DNA of 64,000 nucleotides from Streptomyces subrutilus (GCF_008704535.1 NZ_CP023701.1:5932001-5996000), one strand, 5' to 3'. Counted from the first letter of the stretch, positions 29,926-38,223 are shown. Translations and numbers: made by a program. Notes: generated from the sequence alone by a model not told the origin.

Positions 29926-29948
29926 GCAATGGTTGTGGGGCGTACCTT
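29926..29948. promoter_or_regulatory. Candidate FadR-type operator, permease site
   Basis: GCAATGGTT, eight variable bases, then TACCTT. All 15 fixed positions and the spacing are identical to the site at 30867-30889. The inner dyad is A-x-GGT-N10-ACC-x-T. It sits 20 bases before the permease start codon. Confidence 0.6.
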
Positions 29949-30047
29949 TGCTCCAGTCGAGTGGCCCGCGCAAGACCCCTGCGTGAAACGGACGTGACGA
30001 ATCGCTCCGGGCGGCCGGTCGCCGGCCGGCGCCGGGACCGCGTTCAG

Positions 30048-30098
30048 GCCCGCGCCGGGCCCGCGCCGGGCCCGCGCCGGGCCCGCGCCGGGCCCGCG
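30048..30098. repeat. Tandem 11-bp GC repeat after the FadR-type gene
   Basis: Unit GCGCCGGGCCC repeated about four times with flanking partial copies. It directly follows the stop of the regulator gene (minus strand). It can fold back on itself and may act as a terminator, or may simply be slippage sequence. Confidence 0.65.
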
Positions 30099-30845
30099 TC
30101 AGGCCAGGAAGCCGCGCAGCAGGGCCGCCGTGCCGCAGCAGTGCTCGCGCATCGTGGCGCGCGCACCGGCCGCGTCGCCCTCCAGCACCGACTCCACCAG
30201 GGCGGTGTGCTGCTGCTGCGAGTGCTCCAGGTTGCGCACCAGCAGCGGGATGCAGTCCAGCAGGTCGTTCACGGTGGCCCGGACCGCCGCGTACTGGGCC
30301 GTCAAGGTGGCCGATCCGGCCAGTTCGCACAGGGCCAGGTGGAAGAGGGTGTCCTGCCGGCGGTAGTCCCGCAGCGGCGCGTCGTGCGTCGCCGCCAGGG
30401 CGGCGAGCAGTCGTTCGGTGCCCTCCTCGGTCAGCCCGTGGGTGGCGCACAGCCCGGCCGCGCCCACCTCCAGCACCTCGCGGAAGCGCAGCGCGTCCTC
30501 GATGTCCACCCCCGCCACGCGCCGGCGCAGCTCCTCCTCGGCGCCGCCCGCCGGGGTGTCGCGGCGGGGCAGGACGAACGTTCCGCCGTAGCGGCCGCGC
30601 CGCGCCTCCACCAGCCCCTGGTCCTGGAGCACCTTCAGCACCTCGCGCAGGGTGACCCGGCTGATCCCCATCCGCTCCGCGAGCTCGCGCTCGGGCGGCA
30701 GCCGCTCCCCGCCGGCCACCAGGCCGAGCCGGACCACCTGGAGGATCTGCTCCAGGGCCTCCTCGAAGCCGTTGCCCGCCCGTACCTGCCGCAGCACGGG
30801 ATTGAGCCGCGCGACGGCGTCACCCCCGCCCGCCGTGTCGGTCAT
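30099..30845 (-). CDS. FadR/GntR-family regulator (FCD domain)
   Basis: 248 residues. N-terminal winged HTH of GntR type (about residues 20-90, LGLVAGGERLPPERELAERMGISRVTLREVLKVLQDQGLVEARRGRYGGTFV), then an all-helical FCD ligand domain (about 105-245) with the metal-binding acidic/His pattern (FREVLEVGAAGL, HLALCELAGS, HTALVESVLEGD). Divergent from glnA4. Two matching operator-like sites suggest that it controls itself plus ligase, and the permease. I chose ATG 30845; TTG 30866 is a longer alternative. Confidence 0.92.
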   Translation of the reverse strand: MTDTAGGGDAVARLNPVLRQVRAGNGFEEALEQILQVVRLGLVAGGERLPPERELAERMGISRVTLREVLKVLQDQGLVEARRGRYGGTFVLPRRDTPAGGAEEELRRRVAGVDIEDALRFREVLEVGAAGLCATHGLTEEGTERLLAALAATHDAPLRDYRRQDTLFHLALCELAGSATLTAQYAAVRATVNDLLDCIPLLVRNLEHSQQQHTALVESVLEGDAAGARATMREHCCGTAALLRGFLA

Positions 30846-30866
30846 CTTCCCGCCACCCCTTCCCAA

Positions 30867-30889
30867 GCAATGGTTCTATTCAATACCTT
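30867..30889. promoter_or_regulatory. Candidate FadR-type operator, regulator/ligase site
   Basis: GCAATGGTT-N8-TACCTT in the 77-base gap between the divergent regulator (start 30845) and glnA4 (start 30923). Repression from here could affect both promoters. Confidence 0.6.
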
Positions 30890-30922
30890 AGGCCCTCTCG
30901 GCTCACCGAAGGAGAGATTCCC

Positions 30923-32287
30923 GTGGTAGACCGCAAGCCGCCGCTCGCACCCGAGGAGCTCCGCGCCCTCGTCGCCAGCGGTGAGATCGACACAGTCGTC
31001 ATGGCCTTCCCCGACATGCAGGGCCGCCTCCAGGGCAAGCGGTTCGCCGCCCGGTTCTTCCTCGACGAGGTCCTCGCGCACGGCACCGAGGGCTGCAACT
31101 ACCTCCTCGCCGTCGACACCGACATGAACACCGTCGACGGCTACGAGATGTCCTCCTGGGACCGCGGCTACGGCGACTTCGCCATGCACCCCGACCTCGC
31201 CACCCTGCGCCGCGTGCCCTGGAACCCGGGCAGCGCCTTCCTCGTCGCCGACCTCGCCTGGAACGACGGCACGCCCGTCGTCGCCGCGCCCCGGCAGATC
31301 CTGCGCCGCCAGCTCGACCGCCTCGGCGAGCTCGGGTACACGGCGATGGTCGGCACCGAGCTGGAGTTCATGGTCTTCCAGGACACCTACGAGCAGGCCT
31401 GGAACGCCAACTACCGCGGCCTGACCCCCGCCAACCAGTACAACATCGACTACTCCGTCCTCGGAACCGGCCGCGTCGAACCCCTGCTGCGCCGCATCCG
31501 CAACGAGATGCAGGCCGCGGGCCTGACCGTCGAGTCGGCCAAGGGCGAGTGCAACCTCGGCCAGCACGAGATCGCCTTCCGCTACGACGAGGCGCTCACC
31601 ACCTGCGACCAGCACGCCGTCTACAAGACCGGAGCGAAGGAGATCGCCGCCCAGGAGGGCGTCTCGCTCACGTTCATGGCCAAGTACGACGAGCGCGAGG
31701 GCAACTCCTGTCACATCCACCTCTCCCTCGGGGACTCCGACGGACACAACGCCATGGCCGGAGACGGGCCGGGCGGAATGTCACCGCTGATGCGGCACTT
31801 CCTGGCCGGCCAGCTGGCCGCACTGCGCGACTTCTCCCTTCTCTACGCCCCCAACATCAATTCGTACAAGCGTTTCCGGCCGGGATCCTTCGCGCCGACC
31901 GCGGTCGCCTGGGGCGTGGACAACCGGACCTGCGCCCTGCGGGTGGTCGGCCACGGCCGCTCGATGCGCTTCGAGAACCGCCTCCCCGGCGGCGACGTCA
32001 ACCCCTACCTCGCCGTCGCCGGCCTGGTGGCCGCCGGGCTCTACGGGGTCGAGCACAAGCTGGAGCTGCCCGACGCCTGCGCGGGCAACGCCTACGCCGC
32101 CGACTACGCGCACGTCCCGACCACCCTGCGCGAGGCCGCCGAGCTGTGGGAGAACAGCGAGATCGCCCGGGCCGCCTTCGGCCCCGAAGTGGTCGCCCAC
32201 TACCGGAACATGGCCCGCGTCGAGCTCGACGCCTACGACTCCGCCGTCACCGACTGGGAACTGCGCCGCTCCTTCGAACGCCTCTGA
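30923..32287 (+). CDS. glnA4: Glutamine-synthetase-like gamma-glutamyl-amine ligase (GlnA4 type)
   Basis: 454 residues, full GS fold. Beta-grasp N-domain (residues 1-105: DTVVMAFPDMQGRLQGKRF) and catalytic domain with GTELEFMVF, ESAKGECNLGQHEIAFRY, CHIHLSL, the PNINSYKRFRPGSFAPTAVAWG block and RFENRLPGGDVNPYLAVA. Deviations from canonical GS are typical of PuuA/GlnA4 ligases that join glutamate to an amine instead of ammonia. In S. coelicolor GlnA4 is described as gamma-glutamylethanolamide synthetase; assigning the same substrate here rests on context and similarity from memory. GTG 30923 with AAGGAGAG upstream. Confidence 0.88.
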   Translation: MVDRKPPLAPEELRALVASGEIDTVVMAFPDMQGRLQGKRFAARFFLDEVLAHGTEGCNYLLAVDTDMNTVDGYEMSSWDRGYGDFAMHPDLATLRRVPWNPGSAFLVADLAWNDGTPVVAAPRQILRRQLDRLGELGYTAMVGTELEFMVFQDTYEQAWNANYRGLTPANQYNIDYSVLGTGRVEPLLRRIRNEMQAAGLTVESAKGECNLGQHEIAFRYDEALTTCDQHAVYKTGAKEIAAQEGVSLTFMAKYDEREGNSCHIHLSLGDSDGHNAMAGDGPGGMSPLMRHFLAGQLAALRDFSLLYAPNINSYKRFRPGSFAPTAVAWGVDNRTCALRVVGHGRSMRFENRLPGGDVNPYLAVAGLVAAGLYGVEHKLELPDACAGNAYAADYAHVPTTLREAAELWENSEIARAAFGPEVVAHYRNMARVELDAYDSAVTDWELRRSFERL

Positions 32288-32319
32288 CCCGACCGCACCG
32301 CACCGCGCGCACCGCCCGA

Positions 32320-32354
32320 CCGCACCGCACCGCACCGCACCGCACCGCACCGAA
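32320..32354. repeat. CCGCA pentanucleotide microsatellite
   Basis: Six uninterrupted CCGCA units and a CCGAA variant, with more degenerate copies back to about 32292. It fills the 90-base gap between glnA4 and the aldehyde dehydrogenase gene and ends about ten bases before the Shine-Dalgarno. Length could vary by slippage and alter the spacing of the two genes, though not their frames. Confidence 0.8.
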
Positions 32355-32377
32355 CCGAGAGTCTGCGAGGCACCCAC

Positions 32378-33742
32378 GTGTCCGATGTGCTGGAAGTCCT
32401 GAATCCGGCCACCGAGGAAACCGTCGCCGTCGTCCCGGCCGCCACACGGGACGACGTCGACGCCGCCGTCGCCCGGGCCGCCGCCGCCCAGCGCTCCTGG
32501 GCCGCCGCGTCCCCCGCCGACCGGGCCCGGCTGCTGCGCCGCTTCGCCGCCGCCGTCGACGGCCACGTCGAGGAACTGGCCGCCCTGGAGGTCCGGGAGG
32601 CCGGCCACACCATCGGCAACGCCCGCTGGGAGGCCGGCAACGTGCGCGACCTCCTCGACTTCGCGGCCGGCGGCGTCGAACGGCTCTCCGGCCGCCAGAT
32701 CCCCGTCGCCGGCGGCATCGACGTCACCTTCCTCGAACCCCTCGGTGTCATCGGCGTGATCGCCCCCTGGAACTTCCCCCTGCCGATCGCCGCCTGGGGC
32801 CTCGCCCCGGCCCTCGCCGCCGGCAACGCCGTCATCCTCAAGCCCGCCGAGACCACCCCGCTCACCGCCCTGCGCCTCGCCGCCATCGCCCTCGAAGCCG
32901 GCCTGCCCGAGCACCTCTTCCAGGTGCTCCCCGGCCGCGGCGCGGTCGCGGGCGACGCGCTCGTCGAACACCCCGGCGTGGCGAAGATCGTGTTCACCGG
33001 CTCCACCCGCGTCGGCAAGCAGATCATGGCCAAGTGCGCCGACCGGGTGAAGCGCGTCACCCTCGAACTCGGCGGCAAGAGCCCCAACATCGTCTTCGCC
33101 GACGCCGACCTCGAAGCCGCGGCCGCCGCCGCCCCCATGGCCTTCCTCGACAACACCGGCCAGGACTGCTGCGCCCGCACCCGCATCCTCGTCCAGCGCA
33201 CCGTCCACGACCGGTTCCTCGACCTGCTCGCCCCCGCCGTCGAAGCCGTGGTCGTCGGCGACCCGGCCGACGAGAAGACCCAGATGGGGCCGCTGATCTC
33301 CCGGGCCCAGCGGGAACGCGTCCGCTCCTACGTCACCGACGACCTCACCACCGTCCGCGGCGCCGCACCGCAGGGCCCCGGCTTCTGGTACCCGCCCACC
33401 CTCGTCACCGACGTGGACCCGGCGGCGCCCGTCGCCGTCGAGGAGGTCTTCGGGCCCGTCGCCGTCCTTCTGCCCTTCGAGGACGAGGAGGACGCCGTAC
33501 GCCTGGCCAACGCGACCGCGTACGGCCTCTCCGGTTCCCTGTGGACCCGCGACATCGGCCGCGCCCTGCGCGTCTCGCGGGCCGTGGCCGCGGGCAACCT
33601 GTCGGTGAACTCCCACTCCAGCGTCCGCTACTGGACCCCCTTCGGCGGCTACAAGCAGTCCGGACTCGGCCGCGAGCTCGGACCCGACGCCCTCACCGCT
33701 TTCACCGAGACCAAGAACGTCTTCATCAGCACGGAGGCCTGA
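32378..33742 (+). CDS. NAD-dependent aldehyde dehydrogenase
   Basis: 454 residues. Catalytic Cys264 in NTGQDCCARTRI, general-base Glu230 in VTLELGGKSPN, cofactor-binding IAPWNFPLPIAAW and FTGSTRVGKQI, and the C-terminal NSHSSVRYWTPFGGYKQSG. It would oxidise the gamma-glutamyl aldehyde formed in the pathway, as PuuC does, to the acid. GTG 32378 with GCGAGG upstream. It follows glnA4 across the CCGCA repeat and is followed six bases later by an SDR gene. Confidence 0.92.
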   Translation: MSDVLEVLNPATEETVAVVPAATRDDVDAAVARAAAAQRSWAAASPADRARLLRRFAAAVDGHVEELAALEVREAGHTIGNARWEAGNVRDLLDFAAGGVERLSGRQIPVAGGIDVTFLEPLGVIGVIAPWNFPLPIAAWGLAPALAAGNAVILKPAETTPLTALRLAAIALEAGLPEHLFQVLPGRGAVAGDALVEHPGVAKIVFTGSTRVGKQIMAKCADRVKRVTLELGGKSPNIVFADADLEAAAAAAPMAFLDNTGQDCCARTRILVQRTVHDRFLDLLAPAVEAVVVGDPADEKTQMGPLISRAQRERVRSYVTDDLTTVRGAAPQGPGFWYPPTLVTDVDPAAPVAVEEVFGPVAVLLPFEDEEDAVRLANATAYGLSGSLWTRDIGRALRVSRAVAAGNLSVNSHSSVRYWTPFGGYKQSGLGRELGPDALTAFTETKNVFISTEA

Positions 33743-33748
33743 ACCACC

Positions 33749-34540
33749 ATGACCGACCGCACCGAAGAGACCATCTGCCGCCGCCTCGTCGGCCGCACCG
33801 CCGTCATCACCGGAGCCGGCAGCGGCATCGGCCTGGCCACGGCCCGCCGGCTCGCCTCCGAAGGCGCCCACGTGGTCTGCGCCGACATCGACCCGGTCGC
33901 CGGCAAGGCCGCGGCCGAGGAGGTCGGCGGGCTCTTCGTCCAGGTGGACGTCACCGACAAGGACCAGGTCGACGCCCTCTTCAAGACGGCCCACGACACC
34001 TACGGCTCCGTCGACATCGCCTTCAACAACGCCGGCATCTCGCCCGCCGACGACGACTCGATCCTCCTCACCGAGCTCGACGCCTGGAAGCGCGTCCAGG
34101 ACGTCAACCTCACCTCCGTCTACCTCTGCTGCAAGGCCGCCCTGCCCTACATGCGGGCCCAGAAGCGCGGCTCCATCATCAACACCGCCTCCTTCGTGGC
34201 CCTGATGGGCGCCGCGACCTCCCAGATCTCCTACACCGCCTCCAAGGGCGGCGTCCTTGCGATGTCCCGCGAACTCGGCGTGCAGTTCGCCCGCGAGGGC
34301 ATCCGCGTCAACGCCCTGTGCCCCGGGCCGGTCAACACCCCGCTGCTGCGGGAGCTGTTCGCCAAGGACCCCGAGCGCGCCGCCCGCCGCCTCGTGCACA
34401 TCCCCGTCGGCCGGTTCGCCGAGCCCACCGAGATCGCCGCCGCCGTCGCCTTCCTCGCCAGCGACGACTCCTCCTTCGTCAACGCCGCCGACTTCGTCGT
34501 CGACGGCGGCATCGCCGGCGCGTACGTGACCCCCCTGTAG
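33749..34540 (+). CDS. Short-chain dehydrogenase/reductase
   Basis: 263 residues, classical SDR. TGAGSGIG cofactor motif (residues 21-28), FNNAGIS, catalytic Ser in INTASFVA, YTASK active site and the PGPVNTP segment. An NAD-type acidic residue ends the second strand (VCADIDPV). It starts six bases after the aldehyde dehydrogenase. In a gamma-glutamylethanolamide route it could oxidise the alcohol group to the aldehyde used by the preceding gene. A generic 3-oxoacyl reductase activity cannot be excluded. Confidence 0.9.
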   Translation: MTDRTEETICRRLVGRTAVITGAGSGIGLATARRLASEGAHVVCADIDPVAGKAAAEEVGGLFVQVDVTDKDQVDALFKTAHDTYGSVDIAFNNAGISPADDDSILLTELDAWKRVQDVNLTSVYLCCKAALPYMRAQKRGSIINTASFVALMGAATSQISYTASKGGVLAMSRELGVQFAREGIRVNALCPGPVNTPLLRELFAKDPERAARRLVHIPVGRFAEPTEIAAAVAFLASDDSSFVNAADFVVDGGIAGAYVTPL

Positions 34541-34596
34541 GCCCTCTCCCCCCGATCGTGCCGGGCCCCCCGGCACCCCCCCCGCACCCTCCCGCC

Positions 34597-34622
34597 GGCC
34601 GGGCGTCGCACGACGCCCGGCC
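34597..34622 (+). terminator. Terminator after the glnA4-aldehyde dehydrogenase-SDR unit
   Basis: 12-bp perfect stem (34597-34608 with 34611-34622), with a smaller GTGCCGGG/CCCGGCAC hairpin (34558-34576) just before it. There is no T-run. Confidence 0.6.
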
Positions 34623-35021
34623 GACGCGTTCCCGTACCCCCACGCCCACAGGAACCACTACGACCAGCGGAAGGACCTGATCGCCACCCTGCGGAAGGCC
34701 GGCTTCGACGTCTGGATCACCTCCGCCTCACCGCAGCCGGTCGTCCGCGACGCCACCGCCCTGCGCCTCGTGCTCAACCGGAACGAGAACGAGGTGATGT
34801 GCCGGGCGTACGACGACAGCGACGGCGAGTGGATCGTGAACCCCATGTCCATCGAACCGAAACCGCGCAAGACCGACCCCTACCCCTGCTCCACCACCGG
34901 CCGCATCGGCCGCGACGGCGCGCCCGGCCCGGTCCGCCGGGACGACGCCGGCGTCATCCCCGACCAGGCCGACCGGGTCCACCCGCCCGCCCGACGCGAC
35001 ACCGCCGGGCAACGGCCTTGA
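34623..35021 (+). pseudogene. Decayed HAD-superfamily phosphatase (lipoprotein/PchP-like), truncated and internally deleted
   Basis: One frame reads ADAFPYPHAHRNHYDQ, then RKDLIATLRKAGFDVWITSASPQPVV, and continues RDATALRLVLNRNENEVMCRAY, SDGEWIVNPMSIEPKPRKTDPYPCSTTG and ends VIPDQADRVHPP before a TGA at 35019. This matches the second half of Streptomyces HAD phosphatases of the phosphorylcholine phosphatase type, as I remember them. The N-terminus (signal peptide and DxD nucleophile) is missing. The join SPQPVV/RDATALRL skips the stretch holding the GDSDTD acidic motif. There is no start codon with a Shine-Dalgarno. It is a non-functional remnant. Confidence 0.7.
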
Positions 35022-35048
35022 ACCTCCAGTGACTGGAGGCGGCAGAGT
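35018..35048 (+). promoter_or_regulatory. MerR-type promoter/operator
   Basis: -35 TTGAAC (35018-35023) and -10 CAGAGT (35043-35048) are separated by 19 bp, the long spacer typical of MerR-controlled promoters. The spacer region holds the perfect dyad CCTCCAGT-G-ACTGGAGG (35023-35039). The predicted transcription start falls at or next to the ATG at 35056. Confidence 0.7.
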
Positions 35049-35055
35049 GGGGGAC

Positions 35056-36006
35056 ATGGACGCCACGACCCTCCACTCGATCGGGGAGCTCTCCCGGCGG
35101 ACCGGCCTGTCCGTGCGGACCATCCGGTTCTACTCCGATGCGGGGGTGGTGGCGCCGACCACCCGCAGTCCCGCCGGCCACCGGCTCTACGACCCCGACG
35201 CACTGCTCCGTCTCGAACTCCTGCGCACCCTGCGCGAGCTGGGCATGGACCTGGCCACGATCCGACGGGTCCTCGACCGGGAGCTCGCGGTGGCGGACGT
35301 CGCCGCGGCGCACGCCGAGGCCCTGGACCTCCGGATCCGGGTCCTGCAACTGCGCCGGAGCGTCCTGCGCGTCGTGGCCGGCCGCGGATCCAGTACCGAG
35401 GAGGCCCAGCTCATGCACAGGCTCACACAGCTGACCGGCGCGCAACGCCGAGCTCTGATCGACGACTTCACGGACGGCACCTTCGGCACGGCGGACGCCG
35501 ACCCGGCCGCGGCGGCCATGGTGCGCGCCGCCACCCCCGACCTCCCCGATGACCCGTCACCCGAGCAGGTCGCCGCGTGGGTGGAGCTCGCCGAGCTGGT
35601 CGGCGACGAGGACTTCCGCGCCCGGATGCGCCGGACGGCCGGGTACCGGGCCACCGGGCGCCCGCTCGGCATCGAGAGCGCCGTCGGCGGGGAACTGGCC
35701 GAGTTCACCCGCCGGACGGTGGCCGAGGCCATGGAGTCCGGCATCGACCCGCTCGGCGACCGGGGCCAAGCCGTCGTCGACGACCTCGTGCGGCGCTTCG
35801 CCGAGGTGCTCGCGCGCACCCCCGACACCGCGTTCCGGGACTGGATGGCCCGGCGGTTCGGCGAGGCGCACGACCCCCGGGTGGACCGGTACTGGCGGCT
35901 GGTGTGGATCGTCAACGGCTGGCAGACGGTGGCGGACCTGTACCCGGTGTACCCCTGGCTCGTCCGGGCCCTGCGCAACGACCGGGACGCCGGACCGCCG
36001 CGGTGA
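35056..36006 (+). CDS. MerR-family regulator
   Basis: 316 residues. N-terminal MerR HTH (about residues 5-75, SIGELSRRTGLSVRTIRFYSDAGVVAP, AGHRLYDPDALLRLELLRTLRELG) and coiled coil to about 120. A long 190-residue helical C-terminal domain follows, without cysteine metal sites, so a small organic ligand is more likely than a metal. ATG 35056 fits a leaderless mRNA from the promoter just upstream; GTG 35047 is an alternative. No target gene other than itself is adjacent. Confidence 0.88.
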   Translation: MDATTLHSIGELSRRTGLSVRTIRFYSDAGVVAPTTRSPAGHRLYDPDALLRLELLRTLRELGMDLATIRRVLDRELAVADVAAAHAEALDLRIRVLQLRRSVLRVVAGRGSSTEEAQLMHRLTQLTGAQRRALIDDFTDGTFGTADADPAAAAMVRAATPDLPDDPSPEQVAAWVELAELVGDEDFRARMRRTAGYRATGRPLGIESAVGGELAEFTRRTVAEAMESGIDPLGDRGQAVVDDLVRRFAEVLARTPDTAFRDWMARRFGEAHDPRVDRYWRLVWIVNGWQTVADLYPVYPWLVRALRNDRDAGPPR

Positions 36007-36031
36007 GCGCGGGGCCGGAACCCCACGGCCT

Positions 36032-36064
36032 GGGTCGTGGCGTCCGCCCGGAGGCCACGAACCC
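36032..36064. terminator. Hairpin between merR and convergent deaminase gene
   Basis: GGGTCGTGGC (36032-36041) pairs with 36054-36064 with one bulged A. Shared terminator position between convergent genes. Confidence 0.5.
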
Positions 36065-36075
36065 GACGACACTCC

Positions 36076-37278
36076 CTAGAGGAACGTGCGGCCCTCGCCC
36101 CGGTAGGTCGGGGCGGTGGCCGTCACCCGGTCGCCCTCGACCAGGTGCAGCGCGTCGAAGCGTTCGCACAGCTCGCCCGCCTTGGCGTGCCGGAACCACA
36201 CCCGGTCCCCGATCAGCAGGTCGTCCGCCGGCGCGCCCAGCAGCGGGGTCTGCACCTCGCCCGCCCCCTCCTGCGGGTCGTAGCGCAGCCCCTGCGGCAG
36301 GTAGGGGACCGGCAGCCGGTCCGGGCCCGGGGCGCCCGACGCCGGGTAGCCGCCGCCCAGCACCGTCACGACCCCGACCCCGGGCCGCCGGACCACGGGC
36401 TGGGCGAACAGCGCCGCGGGCCGGCCCCGGAAGGAGGTGTAGTTGTCGAACAACCGCGGCACGTACAGACCGGAACCGGCGGCGATCTCCGTCACCGCCT
36501 CCTCGGCCGCGGTCTGCTGCACGCTGCCCGTCCCGCCGCCGTTGACGAACTCCAGGTCCGGCACCACCGCGCGGACCGCCCGTACCGCCTCCGCGCGCCG
36601 GGCCGCGAGCTCCCGGCGAGCCGCGCCCTGCATCAGCCGGATGGCCCGCGAGCGCAGCGGCCGCCCGGCCAGCGCGTCCCCGACCCCCGCGACGTGCCCC
36701 TCGTACCCCATCAGCCCCACCACCCGGAAGCCGGGCCGCGCCGACACCTGCCGGGCCAGCGCGGCCAACCGCTCCGGCTCGCGCAGCGGCGACCGGCGGG
36801 CACCCACCCGCACCCGGCCGCCGAACAGGTGCAGCGCCGTGTCCAGTTCCAAGCAGACCCGCACCTCCTCGGCGCCGCCCGCACGCGCCCCGTCGATCAG
36901 CTCCAGCTGGGCCGGATCGTCCACCATCACCGTCACCGCCGCCGCCAGCTTGGGATCGCCCGCCAGCTCGCCGAAACCGGCCCGGTCCGCCGACGGATAG
37001 GCCAGCAGGACGTCCTCGAAACCGGACCGGGCCAGCCACAGCGACTCGGCGAGGGTGTACGACATGATGCCGGCGAACCCCGGCCGGGCCAGCACCCGTT
37101 CCAGGAGCGCCCGGCACCGGACGGACTTGCTCGCGACCCGGACCGGCTTCCCGCCCGCGCGGCGCACCAGGTCGTCGGCGTTGGCGTCGAACGCGTCGAG
37201 GTCGACGACGGCCAGCGGCGCGTCGAGGTGCGCGGTCGCCCGGTCGTACCGGGCCCGGTCGGCAGCGGGGGAGTTCAT
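36076..37278 (-). CDS. PLP-dependent amino acid deaminase/aldolase (alanine-racemase-like N domain)
   Basis: 400 residues. Fold-type III PLP enzyme: APLAVVDLDAFDANADDL strand and PLP-binding Lys51 in RVASKSVRC, with barrel motifs GIMSYTLAE, ELDTALHLFGG, GYEGHVAGV and EFVNGGGTGS. The C-terminal D-serine dehydratase-like domain ends in RVWFRHAKAGELCERFDALHLV, where conserved H and C may bind a metal. The likely reaction is D-threonine aldolase or D-serine deaminase type. ATG 37278. It is divergent from the membrane protein gene at 37432. Confidence 0.85.
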   Translation of the reverse strand: MNSPAADRARYDRATAHLDAPLAVVDLDAFDANADDLVRRAGGKPVRVASKSVRCRALLERVLARPGFAGIMSYTLAESLWLARSGFEDVLLAYPSADRAGFGELAGDPKLAAAVTVMVDDPAQLELIDGARAGGAEEVRVCLELDTALHLFGGRVRVGARRSPLREPERLAALARQVSARPGFRVVGLMGYEGHVAGVGDALAGRPLRSRAIRLMQGAARRELAARRAEAVRAVRAVVPDLEFVNGGGTGSVQQTAAEEAVTEIAAGSGLYVPRLFDNYTSFRGRPAALFAQPVVRRPGVGVVTVLGGGYPASGAPGPDRLPVPYLPQGLRYDPQEGAGEVQTPLLGAPADDLLIGDRVWFRHAKAGELCERFDALHLVEGDRVTATAPTYRGEGRTFL

Positions 37279-37384
37279 GGGCGGCAGCTTGCCAGAACGC
37301 GCTACCCGTGGGTAGGGGGGAACGGCGGCCGCCCCGGAGAGCCCCGGCACCGGCGCGCGCCGGTGCCGGGCCCGGACGAGCCCG

Positions 37385-37390
37385 TAGAGT
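37385..37390 (+). promoter_or_regulatory. Possible -10 box for the 37432 gene
   Basis: TAGAGT, 41 bases before the ATG in the 153-base divergent gap. No clear -35 is seen at the expected distance. Confidence 0.3.
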
Positions 37391-37431
37391 ACGGGCAGGC
37401 AGCCGTACGGAACGGGGGGCGGAGCCGCCGG

Positions 37432-38223
37432 ATGACCACGACGACACCGCGGACCGCGCTCCTCGGCGAGCCGGAACCGCCCCCGCAGCCGCCGGTCCGG
37501 CCGCGCCGCCGCCCCGGCCGCGTCCTCGCCGCCGCACTCTGCGCCCTGCTGGGCACCGGACTCACCGTCACGGCCGCCACCGGCGCCTGGAGCCAGTACC
37601 GCGCCGCGCACCGCCCGCTGCCCCCCGACGCCGCCTACCGCCAGGCCGGATCGCTGTGGCGGTCCACCCCCGTCGACACCCTCTTCCCGCCCGTCCTCAC
37701 CGGCCCCGCCGCCGGCCCCGGCGGCGCGGACCGGAGCTGGACCCGGGTCGCCCTCGCACCCGACTCCGACTGCCCGGCCGCGCTCTCCGCCGAATGGCGG
37801 GCGGCGCTCGCCGCCACCGGCTGCACCCGCGTCCTGCGCGCCGCCTACACCGACGCCACCCGCTCCTCGCTGATCACGGTGGGCATGGTCTTCACCCCCG
37901 GCGACGCAGCCGCGATGGCCACGGCCGGCGCCCGCCTCGGCGTGCCGCCCGCCTACGGCTTCGCCGACGGCCACCGCGCGGCCTGGACCGCGTCCGTCCT
38001 GCCCGACGCCCCCGTCGTCGTCTACACCGTCTCAGCCTTCGCCGACGGCCGCACCGTCGACGCGCCCCGCCCCGCCGCCGAGGCCACGGCGAAGGACGCC
38101 ACCGGCGCCGTGGCGCAGGCGGGCCTCGGCCACGAGGCCCGGGCCGTCGCCGACCGGTTCGCGGCCGCCCTGCGCGCCCTCGCCCGCCCGGTGGCCGCCC
38201 CCGACGCGCAGGCCACCGGATGA
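37432..38223 (+). CDS. Membrane-anchored protein of unknown function
   Basis: 263 residues. A Pro/Arg-rich cytoplasmic N-terminus (residues 1-28) and one transmembrane helix (about 30-51, VLAAALCALLGTGLTVTAATGAW) precede an external domain with two cysteines (DSDCPA and ATGCTRV) that could form a disulfide. No catalytic motif is recognised. Its last codons overlap the mycosin-like protease gene by ATGA, so the two are translationally coupled and may work together at the membrane. ATG 37432 with GGGGGGCGGAG upstream. Confidence 0.75.
   Translation: MTTTTPRTALLGEPEPPPQPPVRPRRRPGRVLAAALCALLGTGLTVTAATGAWSQYRAAHRPLPPDAAYRQAGSLWRSTPVDTLFPPVLTGPAAGPGGADRSWTRVALAPDSDCPAALSAEWRAALAATGCTRVLRAAYTDATRSSLITVGMVFTPGDAAAMATAGARLGVPPAYGFADGHRAAWTASVLPDAPVVVYTVSAFADGRTVDAPRPAAEATAKDATGAVAQAGLGHEARAVADRFAAALRALARPVAAPDAQATG

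Noticed and set aside
30048..30098. Possible attachment site or REP element made of GCGCCGGGCCC units
   Set aside because: No flanking direct repeats, integrase or mobile gene; best explained as local slippage or terminator sequence.
32292..32354. CRISPR-like array in the CCGCA repeat region
   Set aside because: Units are five bases with no spacers; it is a simple microsatellite.
34770..35021. Separate small gene starting at GTG 34770
   Set aside because: It is the tail of the decayed HAD phosphatase; the frame and homology continue upstream without a start or Shine-Dalgarno.
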